Shown piece by piece: positions 38,961 to 50,302 of a stretch of 64,000 nt of DNA (positions are counted from its first letter, which is position 1; each line of letters starts with the position of its first letter). Source of the stretch: Ga0077555 sp963741565 (GTDB lineage: Bacteria; Pseudomonadota; Alphaproteobacteria; Rhizobiales; Hyphomicrobiaceae). The position numbers were made by a program, and so were the translations under genes. The notes under the pieces were generated by a model. It saw nothing but the letters and a program-made list of their open reading frames with translations. It was not told the origin of the DNA and did no database searches. Where the stretch lies: NCBI GenBank assembly GCA_963741565.1, contig CAVUIK010000003.1, positions 186,001-250,000 of the forward strand, written 5' to 3'.

Positions 38961-39524
38961 TCAGCGCAATTCGGACGCCGTGATCAGCGCGGCAAACGGA
39001 ATGCCGGCCGCCTTGAAAGCCTCGGCAGCTCCCTCCTGCCGGTCAACCACAGTCACCATCTCGACGACGACCGCGCCCTCGGCCTGCACCGCCTGGATCG
39101 CCTTCATCGACGAGCCGCCGGTGGTCGTTACATCCTCCAGGATGACGACGCGCTTGCCCTTGAGGGTATCGCCCCGCACCAGCCCTTCGACGAGGCTCTT
39201 CGTTCCGTGATCCTTGACCTGCTTGCGCACGAAGAATGCGCTGAGCGGCCGCCCTCGGGCGAAACTCACGGCGGCCGCCGACGTCGCCAGCGGCACGGCG
39301 CCCATCTCGAGGCCGCCGACAAGGTCCACATTGGCAGGCGACAACCGGTCAGCGATCAGGGCGCCGATCAGATAGGCACCCTCCGGATCGAGCATCGTTG
39401 GTTTCAGGTTACAGTAGAAGTCGGACGTGCGCCCGGAAGCGAGCGTGAACGTTGTTCCGGTCTGCACCGAGCGCGATTTGATGATCTCGATGAGGCGAGC
39501 GCGGTTGGCGGCGGGAAGGGGCAT
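38961..39524 (-). CDS. pyrE: Orotate phosphoribosyltransferase
   Basis: Joins orotate to PRPP to give OMP in pyrimidine synthesis. 187 residues from MPLPAANRARL. The PRPP loop is VVILEDVTTTGGSSMKAI, and the flexible lobe includes SAFFVRKQVKDHG with conserved Lys/Arg. The long frame upstream of this ATG is not supported by any ribosome site. It converges on pckA across the terminator. Confidence 0.95.
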   Translation of the reverse strand: MPLPAANRARLIEIIKSRSVQTGTTFTLASGRTSDFYCNLKPTMLDPEGAYLIGALIADRLSPANVDLVGGLEMGAVPLATSAAAVSFARGRPLSAFFVRKQVKDHGTKSLVEGLVRGDTLKGKRVVILEDVTTTGGSSMKAIQAVQAEGAVVVEMVTVVDRQEGAAEAFKAAGIPFAALITASELR

Positions 39525-39634
39525 CGGATACCTCGCTGAAGGCTTCAGCGAGGCTTGGCGTGCCGTGCCGCACCCTGTCAAGCGGGTTAGCATTTCGTCA
39601 ACAGAGCTCGGCCAGCCGCCACCGGCGGCGTGTC

Positions 39635-40498
39635 TCAAGCGGCCGGTTGCGGCAGGCTGACGAAGCGCAGCCAATACTGGTTCAGCGACTGAACGAGATC
39701 CATCAGGCCCTCGACCGTGCTGGGCTTGGCGATGTATCCGCTGATGCCGAGATCGTAGGTGCGGGCAATATCTTCCTCGGCGTTGGAGGTCGTGAGCACG
39801 ATCACGGGAATTCGTCGCAAGGCTGCATCCGTCTTTAGGTGCATCAGGGCCGTACGGCCATCCATGCGTGGCATGTTGAGGTCGAGCAGCACCAGCCCTG
39901 GCAACAGGCGATTGCCGTAGGGCCCTTCGGCCCGAAGATATTTGAGCAGCTCTTCGCCGTTCTCGACGAACTCGAACGGATGGCTGAAGTGGCTTTCGCG
40001 GAAGGCGTCCTCGATCAGCATGCGGTCGTCAGGATCGTCGTCCGCAATCAGGATTGGGATCGATGCCTGCGGGGTTGTCGCCGGCGGCCGAACAACGGGC
40101 GCCGAAACCGGCGCGACAGTGATCACGTTGGCCGGTGCGCTCGCCAGGATCGACGGGGTGCGCCGCAACGTGGCTTTGTTGATTGGCGAGGTTACCCCCA
40201 CGACCTGCTGGCGCTTGGGCATCACCTTCGCCGGCGTCGACAGGAAGGTTACGCCGACCTCGGTGGCCCGGCGCCAGACAACGACACATGGGGCCTCGAA
40301 GCCGTCGAGTTCGACAATCAGTTCAAACGTATCCGGTACGGTTGTTGCCTGCTCGACCTGGAGGCGGGCACCCGATGCCGAGATGTCCCGCACCACGCAT
40401 GGCAACGTTGCGTGCCGGGCGCTGAATGCAATGAAGCCACCCTTCAGAACGCGTTTGCGCAGCGCATTCCTGAGTTCGACTTGTTGGCGGCGCAACAT
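39635..40498 (-). CDS. PilZ domain fused to a CheY-like receiver
   Basis: A 287-residue two-domain protein. The N-terminal PilZ domain (about 5-95) has the RDISASGARL motif that matches the D/NxSxxG c-di-GMP-binding signature, with Arg-rich residues before it. A Pro/Ala/Val-rich linker (about 96-145) leads to a receiver domain of the Rcp1 type with acidic pocket ADDDPDD, phosphoacceptor Asp206 in LVLLDLNMPRMDG, VIVLTTS and the conserved Lys258 in AKPS. There is no output domain after the receiver. It may couple phosphorelay signals to c-di-GMP. No kinase gene is adjacent. Confidence 0.88.
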   Translation of the reverse strand: MLRRQQVELRNALRKRVLKGGFIAFSARHATLPCVVRDISASGARLQVEQATTVPDTFELIVELDGFEAPCVVVWRRATEVGVTFLSTPAKVMPKRQQVVGVTSPINKATLRRTPSILASAPANVITVAPVSAPVVRPPATTPQASIPILIADDDPDDRMLIEDAFRESHFSHPFEFVENGEELLKYLRAEGPYGNRLLPGLVLLDLNMPRMDGRTALMHLKTDAALRRIPVIVLTTSNAEEDIARTYDLGISGYIAKPSTVEGLMDLVQSLNQYWLRFVSLPQPAA

Positions 40499-40729
40499 CG
40501 TTGGACACTCCGGTTCCGAGAGCCTTCGACCGTATCAAGCAATTCATAAAATTCTCCTTGATTGTCAGAACAATTGCGGCGTTTTCGGCATGTGATACCG
40601 GCTGCATGGTCAACCCCGCATCACCGGATGGGTCGTCCTGAAACACAGGGGCTCTTCCAGCCAGGCCGGTTAGCGGTTAGACGTTGAGCCGTGCCGCTGA
40701 TTGCGTGGCCGAACCAGAAAGGACCGCCG

Positions 40730-41432
40730 ATGTTCGATCCCGAAATGCCGCCCGAGCTCGAGGTCAGCCGCTGGCTCAACACGAAAGACCCGATCTCGCT
40801 CGCGCAGCTGAAGGGGCGCGTCGTCGTCCTGGTTGCGTTTCAAATGCTTTGCCCGGGCTGCCTCGAGCACGGGCTGCCGCAGGCCAAGCGGTTCCGCGAG
40901 CGATTTCATCCCGACCAGGTCGCGGTGATCGGTCTGCACACGGTGTTCGAGCACCATGACGTGATGACGCCGAAGAGCACTCGAAGTTTTTCTTGGGGAG
41001 TACAAATGGCCATTCCCCGTCGGTATCGACGCAGCCGATGCTGCCGATGGAATTCCAAAGACGATGGCCGCCTATCAGATGCAGGGCACGCCCACCCTGT
41101 TGATGTTCGATCGGGCAGGGCGTCTGCGCCGGCACTACTTCGGTCGACCCGACGACATCATGCTGGCGGCCGAGATCATGGCGCTGGCCATCGAGGACCC
41201 GGGTGCGCCGCGCGAGCAGGCGGCGTCGATCGAGCGCAAGATCGCGGCCACCGTCGTCAATCCCGCGCATGAGCACGGGCATGACCACGGGCATGAACAC
41301 CACCATCACGATCACGGCGACGCGTGCGGGTGCGACCATGAGCACCACGAGCACGGCCACCATCACGATCACGGCGGGCACGCGCGCACGCAGCCAGCGT
41401 CACCCCCTGCGGAGCAAGACAAGCGACGCTAG
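40730..41432 (+). pseudogene. Thioredoxin-like/redoxin protein with His-rich metal-binding tail, disrupted by a frameshift
   Basis: The reconstructed protein has about 234 residues. It starts MFDPEMPPELEVSRWLN after an AGAAAGGA site. The N-terminal part has the TlpA/AhpC-like fold with a CPGC motif (LVAFQMLCPGCLEHGLP). The frame breaks at about 40971-40978. Removing one base there gives ALEVFLGEYKWPFPVGIDAA and continues to the stop at 41432. The last 45 or so residues (from 41268) hold 19 His in 38 positions plus a CGC pair, a likely metal sink or sensor. It may be a scavenging or metallation thiol protein. It may be a true pseudogene or a base-calling error. Confidence 0.8.
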
Positions 41433-41461
41433 GCGCCATCAGCACCGCGCCGATAGGCTGC

Positions 41462-42376
41462 TCAGGGTCCGGGCAGGACGAGGATCTGCGGCTTGGCCGG
41501 CAGCGTCGCGCGCGAAACGACAATCGTCGAAACGTCGCTCATGCGCACGTCGAAGTCGCTGCGGGCGATGTCCAAGAAGCGCCCCAACGTGAACGGCGAG
41601 AAATAGTGCATCGGCAGGATCAGCGGCACCTTGAGGCTCTTCAGGACTTCGAACATGCCGGGCACATCGAGCGTATAGCTGCCATCGACGGGCGCAAGGA
41701 CGACATCCATCTGGCCGATCTGGGCCAGCTGCTTGTCCGAGAGCGTGTGATGCAGATGCCCCAGGTGGGCAATGCACAGCGCGCCCATCTCGAAGATGAA
41801 GATCGAGTTGCCGAACTCCTGTGTGCCGCCGCCATAGTCGCGGATGTTGGTTGGAATGTTGCGCACGCGCACGTCGCGCTCGGTGACGTCGTGGGTGGCG
41901 GCGCCGCCAGCCGGGTTCCAACCTCTCAGCACGTGGCGGATCGCGGGATCGGGAGCATGCGTGAAGTGCGAGGAATGCGCGCGGTTCATCGTGACGACGT
42001 CGGGGACGACCGGCGGGCGGATGTAATCGTTGTAGTCGGTGGCGATCCGGACGCCCTTGGTGCTCTCGATCAGGAAGGTCGAATGGCCGACGAACGTGAT
42101 CCGAACCTCGGTCGCCTTGAGATCGGCGAGGCGAACGGATGCCCGCTCAATCACCCGCCGCGACGGTGCATTCGCGACCGCGATACAGCGGTCCTCGGCG
42201 GCCCGCGCGGGGTTTGGGAACATCGCCATGATGAACCCGATCAGCAGCAGCGCGAACGCGGCCGACCGTCGGCGCGGGGGCATAACGCAAGTGCCGTACA
42301 CCAAGCCGGCTGTCGCCGCCGCGATCCACATCGCGCCGTCGAGAACCTTCTCACCGTCTATAGGTAACCGGCTCAT
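41462..42376 (-). CDS. MBL-fold (metallo-beta-lactamase superfamily) hydrolase, UlaG-like
   Basis: A 304-residue protein with hydrophobic N-terminal stretches (about 15-32 and 38-58) that suggest membrane anchoring or export. Core motifs are TFVGHSTFLIES (UlaG-like strand), the metal-site pair HSSHFTHAP, LCIAHLGHLHHTL and ILPMHYFSP. The start at 42376 has an AAGGA site eight bases upstream; a later ATG at 42283 gives a shorter signal-like start but has no ribosome site. Substrate unknown. Confidence 0.83.
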   Translation of the reverse strand: MSRLPIDGEKVLDGAMWIAAATAGLVYGTCVMPPRRRSAAFALLLIGFIMAMFPNPARAAEDRCIAVANAPSRRVIERASVRLADLKATEVRITFVGHSTFLIESTKGVRIATDYNDYIRPPVVPDVVTMNRAHSSHFTHAPDPAIRHVLRGWNPAGGAATHDVTERDVRVRNIPTNIRDYGGGTQEFGNSIFIFEMGALCIAHLGHLHHTLSDKQLAQIGQMDVVLAPVDGSYTLDVPGMFEVLKSLKVPLILPMHYFSPFTLGRFLDIARSDFDVRMSDVSTIVVSRATLPAKPQILVLPGP

Positions 42377-42457
42377 CGGCTCGTCCTTGTGTTGACGATG
42401 CCGGTGAGCCTAGCCGGGACAGGGCCGGGTGGAAAGCCGGAACGACCGGCGATCCGC

Positions 42458-42784
42458 CTACTGGGCGCCCGACATGCGGGTCGGCACGATCCGCTGCACG
42501 TTGATGGCGCTGCGGTCGATCAACTCGCCGACTTGCGGCGCGATCGTGTTCTTCCAGTAGTCGCTCTCGTAAACGGCCTTGTAGAGGCGCTCTTTCTCGG
42601 CCTCGCTTTCGAAGCGGCGGATCCACACATAAACGGATTCATCCGTTTCGCCCCGGAAGCTTGCCGTGATCACGGCGCCTTGTTTCACCTGGAATGGGAT
42701 GATCTCGCCTTCCATCAGCTTCAGCCAGGCCGCCATCTTGCCGGGTTTGATCTTGTATTGCCGCAGTTCGTAAAACGATGTCAT
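42458..42784 (-). CDS. NIPSNAP family protein
   Basis: A 108-residue protein with the NIPSNAP/dimeric alpha-beta barrel pattern: MTSFYELRQYKIKPGKM at the start, then YVWIRRFESEAEKERLYKAV. A GGGAG site precedes the ATG. The function of the family is not well defined. It lies after the methylmalonyl-CoA mutase gene on the same strand. Confidence 0.88.
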   Translation of the reverse strand: MTSFYELRQYKIKPGKMAAWLKLMEGEIIPFQVKQGAVITASFRGETDESVYVWIRRFESEAEKERLYKAVYESDYWKNTIAPQVGELIDRSAINVQRIVPTRMSGAQ

Positions 42785-42955
42785 GGAGGGCTCCCGGTTG
42801 GGTTGGTTGAAGACTGCGCATTGCGTCGAGCCAAACACGTTCAGATCGGTCCGGGCGAGCTGCGTTTTGGTAGGCAAACTGTTCGTTATGGGTTCCGGCA
42901 AGGCGTGTGTCCTCGAGGTCCCGACACGGGTGTCCGAGATCTGCGGGAGCGGTAT

Positions 42956-45130
<2,175 letters not shown>

Positions 45131-45239
45131 AGAGCTGCTCAAGTGGCTGGTTCAGCTAATATAGCAGAATTCGGTATTGGATCGCCAACTGGGACTATGG
45201 GTGACGACCGGCGGCCGGCAACAGCTATGCTTTGGCGGC

Positions 45240-46304
45240 CTAGGGCAGAATGCGCGCGTCCCGGTAGCGCTTCAAATGCGCCAGGATCTGGTCTTCTGTG
45301 TCCACCGTGTCGTGGAAGCCGGCCAGCCGCAGCTTGGCCACGCTCGAGATCACGTCATGCTCGAGGCCCCACACGAAATCGCCGAAGCCCCAGGTTGCCA
45401 CGTCCTCCATCTTCGCCGGCACCAATCCATGCCGTTTGACCATGGCATCCCACACAGGGCCCTTGTCCGCCATCCAGTCCGTCAGCTTGATGGTGCGGAT
45501 GATGCCGGTTTCGAGTCCGTACAACTTGGCGATGCGCGGCCACAGACGATTCCAGCGGAACAGAGTGCCGTCCATCACGTTGAACGCCTGATTTTGCGCA
45601 GTCTCGGCGGTCGCCATCCATTTGAGCGCGCGTCCCAGCTGGCCGGCATCGGTTGCCTCGAATAGCCCGTCGTAGCAGCGAGGCTTGCCTGGAAAGTCGA
45701 GTGCGACGCCGAGTTCCTGACACATGGCGGCCCACAGGCCGATGATCGGGATGAGATTGCGCGGGCGCTCTGGCGCGTGGTCGTAGAGAAAGCCCGGACG
45801 GGACGCCGACCACGTCCAGCGCTTACCTTTCTGGTGCTCGCGCAAGATGTCCTCCTGCGCGTAGTAGAAGTTCGGAGGCATATGCCGCGGGTCGTCCTCG
45901 CGCGCTGGCGTCCGCATCGGGCCGAGATGCATCCCGTACCACTTGGTGCCTTCGACGAGATGCACGTGGGCGAGCCCTTTGCAGGCCGCCTCGCCAGCCT
46001 CGACGAGATTGCGCAGCATTGTCGCGTTACCGGCGACATCCTCGACCCCCTTGCTCGCATCGGAGAAGGCCGCGCGCGCCGTGTAGAAGAGGTGCGTGGC
46101 GTCGGGACATTTCGCGAGAGCCGCGCGCGTGCTTTGGATATCCGTGAGATCCGCCGCCATGAAATTGAGCCGCGCGTGATCGGACTTGGGCGGATGGCGG
46201 GACAGGCCGATGACCCGCCAGTCTGCGTCCGCCAGGAGGGCCTCTTTGAGTCGTTTTGCGGCCGCGCCCGTGGCCCCTGCAATTACCGCCGTCTTCATTG
46301 CCAT
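45240..46304 (-). CDS. PRISE-like NAD(P)-dependent reductase of the SDR superfamily
   Basis: A 354-residue protein with an N-terminal nucleotide fold (VIAGATGAAAKRL) and the catalytic pattern of progesterone 5-beta-reductase/iridoid-synthase-like enzymes: HVHLVEGTKWYG, NFYYAQEDIL with conserved Tyr, and WTWSASRPGFLYD. Such enzymes reduce activated C=C bonds or carbonyls. The substrate is unknown. It sits after the flippase gene (177-base gap) and before the mutase gene on the minus strand. Confidence 0.85.
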   Translation of the reverse strand: MAMKTAVIAGATGAAAKRLKEALLADADWRVIGLSRHPPKSDHARLNFMAADLTDIQSTRAALAKCPDATHLFYTARAAFSDASKGVEDVAGNATMLRNLVEAGEAACKGLAHVHLVEGTKWYGMHLGPMRTPAREDDPRHMPPNFYYAQEDILREHQKGKRWTWSASRPGFLYDHAPERPRNLIPIIGLWAAMCQELGVALDFPGKPRCYDGLFEATDAGQLGRALKWMATAETAQNQAFNVMDGTLFRWNRLWPRIAKLYGLETGIIRTIKLTDWMADKGPVWDAMVKRHGLVPAKMEDVATWGFGDFVWGLEHDVISSVAKLRLAGFHDTVDTEDQILAHLKRYRDARILP

Positions 46305-46481
46305 TGCGCTCGCCCGCTGGTTGGCTGATCTGGTCCGGGCGACTGTTTCGGCTGGCACCGCTGCTGTCAATGCGAGAGCGGGGGGAGCCGGCGACGCACG
46401 GGCCTGCGAGGCCGCAGATAGGGCGCCCTACTCGGATGGCGTTGGCGCAGCCGTATTGGTGGGCGGTGACTCTGGTTCGGG

Positions 46482-47879
46482 CTAGGGCCGGAGATTGTTC
46501 CAGATCGCGATCTCGAGGCCAAGGGCGCGTTTGGCGACGGCCGTGTTGATCAAGGCTCCGAGCACAAGCGAGCCTGCGGTCGCGGAGGCGGCGCCCAGGA
46601 TGCCGTAGTGCGGCACAAGCAGGATGTTGGCGATGATGTTGACGATCGCCGTCGTTGCAACGCCGACCGCGCAAGCCTTTTGCTGACCGAGCATGTTGAG
46701 TAGAAATTCCGACGGCCCCATGGCCGAGCGGCCGAGGAAGCCGAGCACGAGAATGAACATTACGGGGTAGCCTTGGGCCGCGAACTGAGGGCCGAACAGC
46801 CAGAGCAGTGGCTTGCCGAGCGCCAGGATTGCCAATGCCGCCAGCAGCGACGGCCAGAACGTCCAGTTGACGGCCTCCCGCACAAACGACTTGAGCGCCG
46901 CCTGATCGCCGCGCGCATTCAAGGTCGAGAGGCGGTTTGCGACCGCGCTTCCGACCGCGTAATGCACAAACATGACGAGGCTCATGGTCTTGGCGGCGGC
47001 GAAATAGATCGCCGCATCTGTCGGCGTCAGGTAGTGCGAGATGACGATGACGTCTGTATTTTGCAGCAGCAACTCGCAGAAGGTGATGGCGAGCAGCGGC
47101 AGCGAGATTTTCAGCCAGAGATCGGACGGGCGCGCCCGCGGACCGTCGGGAAGTTCGGCGGCGATCCGCTTTTGGACGAGGAGCGTCTGGACGAGTGCCG
47201 TCAGCCAGCAGCCGATCACCGCGGCGCCGGTTGCCGTCACGGCCGACATCGGCCAGCCGAACTCATGGGCCGCCACCATCGCCAAGAGGATCAGCACGGG
47301 GCGGAGCACATAGGGCGGCAGCAGCGCGACGCTCATCCAGCCGCGGCCCCGGCCGATTCCATCCTGGACATCGGTGAGGGTGACCATCGGAATGCAGGCG
47401 AGCGCAAGGGTTGCCGGGATCAGGTAGTGCGCGGGCAGTCGGCCTTGCAGAAGCCCCAGCATGCCGAGTGCCAGGAGCGCGACCAGACTGCTGGCGGCGA
47501 GTGTCATCCAGCGGCCATAGCGCAGCAATCCGCGCATCAAATCGAGCTTGCCCGTCTCGCGATACTCGGGCAGCAGTCGGATCATGACGGTGGAAATGCC
47601 GAGATTGGAGAGCCCGCCCAGCAGCAGCACCCAGGTCCAAACGAACACGTAGACGCCGTATTCGAAGCTGCCCATCCAGCGCGCGAGCACGACCTGCGAC
47701 AGGTACAGGATGCCCGCACTCATGATGCGCACCCCGAAGGCGGTCAGGGCATCCCTCTGGATGCGCGATCGATCGCTGGTGCCAGCGCGCAGATCAGACA
47801 GGGCGTCGCACAAGCGAACGGCTGCGCCAAGCCTCGGCTTGGCGGCGCAGTCCGGCCTCGTTTTGCCCGACGTCAACAT
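46482..47879 (-). CDS. Polysaccharide/lipid flippase of the MATE-like (Wzx/MurJ) superfamily
   Basis: A 465-residue integral membrane protein with about 12-14 helices. It has FGVRIMSAGILYLSQVVLARWMG-type starts (seen as YLSQVVLARWMGSFEYGVYV), and the C-terminal GYPVMFILVLGFLGRSAMG and ILGAASATAGSLVLGALI helices. This is the pattern of oligosaccharide-lipid flippases. No glycosyltransferase is adjacent, so the substrate cannot be named. The start MLTSGKTRP is preferred over the far upstream ATG at 48137, which has no ribosome site. Confidence 0.85.
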   Translation of the reverse strand: MLTSGKTRPDCAAKPRLGAAVRLCDALSDLRAGTSDRSRIQRDALTAFGVRIMSAGILYLSQVVLARWMGSFEYGVYVFVWTWVLLLGGLSNLGISTVMIRLLPEYRETGKLDLMRGLLRYGRWMTLAASSLVALLALGMLGLLQGRLPAHYLIPATLALACIPMVTLTDVQDGIGRGRGWMSVALLPPYVLRPVLILLAMVAAHEFGWPMSAVTATGAAVIGCWLTALVQTLLVQKRIAAELPDGPRARPSDLWLKISLPLLAITFCELLLQNTDVIVISHYLTPTDAAIYFAAAKTMSLVMFVHYAVGSAVANRLSTLNARGDQAALKSFVREAVNWTFWPSLLAALAILALGKPLLWLFGPQFAAQGYPVMFILVLGFLGRSAMGPSEFLLNMLGQQKACAVGVATTAIVNIIANILLVPHYGILGAASATAGSLVLGALINTAVAKRALGLEIAIWNNLRP

Positions 47880-47958
47880 TCTGCTTTGCCCCTTGGCAGC
47901 CCCCGCTCCGGGACCCGAGGTCCAATTGGCGGGCACTGAGCGTTCTATCAACGCCTTG

Positions 47959-48198
47959 TTAACGATCCGTGTTGGTTCGGTCCCGTTCCCGCTTGCGGAT
48001 GGTTTCTGCGACGCCCGCCCAGGCCCAGCAGCGGCCGGCATCCCCGCCGAGCGAGTGGTAGGAGGAAAAGAACTCCGCGACTTCCGCGGCGAAGAAGCCA
48101 TGGCGTCCCTCCAGGACAGACGCCATCGCCTCGACATCGCGAGGCGTCGGCGTCGCGTCGTCTTCAGGGTGCCAGTTTTCGGTCGTCATTGCCGTCAT
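47959..48198 (-). CDS. Small conserved hypothetical protein
   Basis: A 79-residue acidic protein starting MTAMTTENWHPED, with a helical core RHGFFAAEVAEFFSSYHSL and AWAWAGVAETIRKR. I recall similar small proteins in related genomes but no function. It ends 80 bases before the flippase start on the same strand. Confidence 0.6.
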   Translation of the reverse strand: MTAMTTENWHPEDDATPTPRDVEAMASVLEGRHGFFAAEVAEFFSSYHSLGGDAGRCWAWAGVAETIRKRERDRTNTDR

Positions 48199-48375
48199 GG
48201 GTGCGGATCCAGCTTTGTTTGATCCGTCCAGAGCAAGATCGACGCCAACCGAGACAATCCAGGGTTCGGAATGAATTTGGCGCAGTTTGGCTCGGCTTAG
48301 CCTTAATCATTGAGTAGGCAGGGCAAATCGTGCCAGATCGGAACGTGATACGGCCATTCTGCGAAGGAGGTCTCT

Positions 48376-48648
48376 ATGCGCTCTGGATTTGCGGTTTCGG
48401 TCATTCTGGCGGCCATCTGGGCTGGCTCCGTGCTCCCGGCATTTGCCCAGGGAGCTGGACCGTCGCCTGGCGCCACACGGCCTGAACGTAGCGAAAGCGA
48501 TGCTGCCCGCGGACGGGAGCGGGCTGCGCCCAGTGGGCCGCAAGCGCGACCCGGATCCGGAGATCGCGAGCGCCGGCCCGAGGCCGAAGACCAGGCACCG
48601 AACAGTGGCTGCCCCGTGAACGAGCGAAAGCTCGAACTGATCGTATAG
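48376..48648 (+). CDS. Small exported Pro/Arg/Gly-rich protein
   Basis: A 90-residue protein with a clear signal peptide (MRSGFAVSVILAAIWAGSVL, cleavage near PAFA). The mature part is rich in Arg, Pro, Gly, Ser and Glu, low-complexity, with one Cys near the end. An AGGAGG site precedes the ATG, which is strong support for translation. Function unknown. Confidence 0.65.
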   Translation: MRSGFAVSVILAAIWAGSVLPAFAQGAGPSPGATRPERSESDAARGRERAAPSGPQARPGSGDRERRPEAEDQAPNSGCPVNERKLELIV

Positions 48649-48755
48649 CTGAGTTTGGACCGAGGCAAAGGGCAGGTGCGTGCTTTCGATAGATTGCAAA
48701 CCGGTCGCGGAGGTCGCTCTTGGACCCGCGCAGGCTCTCCGATAGAACAAGGTCC

Positions 48756-49571
48756 ATGTCACTCACGCCTTCCGAAATCGAGCGCTACAAGCGCCATCTC
48801 GTCCTCAAGGACGTTGGCGGCCAGGGCCAGCAGAAGCTCAAGGACGCCCGTATCCTGCTGATCGGGGCGGGTGGGCTCGGCAGCCCGCTTGCCGTCTATC
48901 TCGCGGCGGCGGGCATTGGCACGCTCGGACTGGTCGATGACGATGTGGTCTCGCTATCGAACTTGCAGCGGCAGATCGTTCACGACACGGCGCATGTCGG
49001 CACGCCGAAAGTTGAGAGCGCGCGGAACATGATCGGGCGCCTCAACCCGCATGTCCGGGTCGAGACCCACAATTACCGGCTTGATGCCGCCAATGCCATC
49101 GACCTGATTTCGCAGTACGACCTCGTCGCCGACGGTTCGGATAATTTCGCTACCCGCTATCTCGTGTCCGACGCGTGCTATCTGGCCAAACGGCCGCTGG
49201 TGTTCGCGGCGGTCGGACCATTCGACGGCTACGTCACGACCTTCAAGCCGCACCTGGCGCGACCCGATGGCCAGCCCTGGCCGACATACCGTTGCCTGTT
49301 CCCGGAGGCTCCGCCGCCGGGTACGGTCGCAAACTGTGCGGAGGTCGGCGTGCTCGGGGCCGTGGTCGGCGTAGTCGGGACGCTGCAGGCCACCGAGGTG
49401 CTCAAGGAGGTCATCGGCATTGGCGATAGCCTCGCGGGCCGGCTGCTCATTTATGATGCCTTAAGCGCACGCTTCGAGCACGTCAAAGTGGCCTGGGATC
49501 CGGATAACCCGCTCTCCGGCAAGTCCCCGACAATTCGTGATCTCTCCATTCACGCCAAGGCCCAGGCCTGA
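48756..49571 (+). CDS. moeB: MoeB/ThiF/HesA-type adenylating enzyme lacking the Zn cysteines
   Basis: A 271-residue E1-like protein that would adenylate the C-terminus of a ubiquitin-like sulfur carrier such as MoaD or ThiS. It has IGAGGLGSPLAVYLAAAGIG (nucleotide fold), SNLQRQIVHD, ADGSDNFATRYL and the catalytic-Cys region NCAEVGVLG. The usual zinc ligands are mostly absent: CYRC is TYRC, and the C-terminal CPVCG-like pair reads NPLSG. The start MSLTPSEIERY is chosen over an upstream ATG by family alignment. moeA lies about 13 kb away, and the HAD gene follows within two bases. Confidence 0.82.
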   Translation: MSLTPSEIERYKRHLVLKDVGGQGQQKLKDARILLIGAGGLGSPLAVYLAAAGIGTLGLVDDDVVSLSNLQRQIVHDTAHVGTPKVESARNMIGRLNPHVRVETHNYRLDAANAIDLISQYDLVADGSDNFATRYLVSDACYLAKRPLVFAAVGPFDGYVTTFKPHLARPDGQPWPTYRCLFPEAPPPGTVANCAEVGVLGAVVGVVGTLQATEVLKEVIGIGDSLAGRLLIYDALSARFEHVKVAWDPDNPLSGKSPTIRDLSIHAKAQA

Positions 49572-49572
49572 C

Positions 49573-50302
49573 GTGGCCAGGCAGCGAATCCCGCGTATTC
49601 GTGGCGTCCTTCTCGACAAGGATGGCACAATCATCGACTTTGCGCGCACCTGGGTTCCGATTAATCGCGAGGTTGCCGAGTTTGCAGCTGGTGGTGAGGC
49701 TAGCCTTGCCGCCGAGCTGTTGGCGCTGGGAGGGCAGGATCCCGTGACGGGCGCAATGCAGCCTGGATCGGTGCTCGCAGCCGGTACGCACGACGAGGTT
49801 GCAGCCGTCTTCGCGACGCGCCTTGCCGAGCGCACGCCGCCGCATCTGGCTGCGCACATTGAGCGCCTGTTTCGAACTGGTGGCGCGCGGCACGCGGTGC
49901 TCATCGATGGTGCGGATGCGGCCATTGACCGGCTTGCAGCCTCGGGACTGAAACTCGGAATTGCGACGAATGACTCGATCGGTGGAACTCGAGGCATCGC
50001 TCGGCCGGTTTCCGTCTGTCTTGGCGCGGATATCGTTTCGGGCAGGCTGCGATTCCGGCTTCGGCGCCAAGCCGGACCCTGGCATGGTCGCGGCGTTTTG
50101 TTCAGCTGCTGGCCTTGCTGCGTCCGAGGTCGCGGTTGTCGGCGACGCCATCCACGACATGGAGATGGGCGCACGGGCGGGCGTTGGTCTGAAAGTGGCG
50201 GTGCTGAGCGGGACGAGTGCTCGGGCCGATCTCGCCGCGCACGCCGATCTGGTGCTCGACAGCCTACGCGATCTCGACGGCGCGCTGCGTCAGCTGACGT
50301 AA
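49573..50302 (+). pseudogene. HAD-superfamily phosphatase, disrupted by a frameshift
   Basis: The reconstructed protein of about 242 residues starts at a GTG directly after the MoeB-like stop. Motif I is GVLLDKDGTIIDF (nucleophile Asp), motif II lies near KLGIATNDS, and the second frame has GAKPDPGMV (motif III Lys) and VVGDAIHDMEMG (motif IV). The frame changes at about 49974-49984; one extra base explains it. Resembles phosphoglycolate-phosphatase-type HADs. Its stop is immediately followed by the stop of the convergent esterase gene. Confidence 0.82.
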
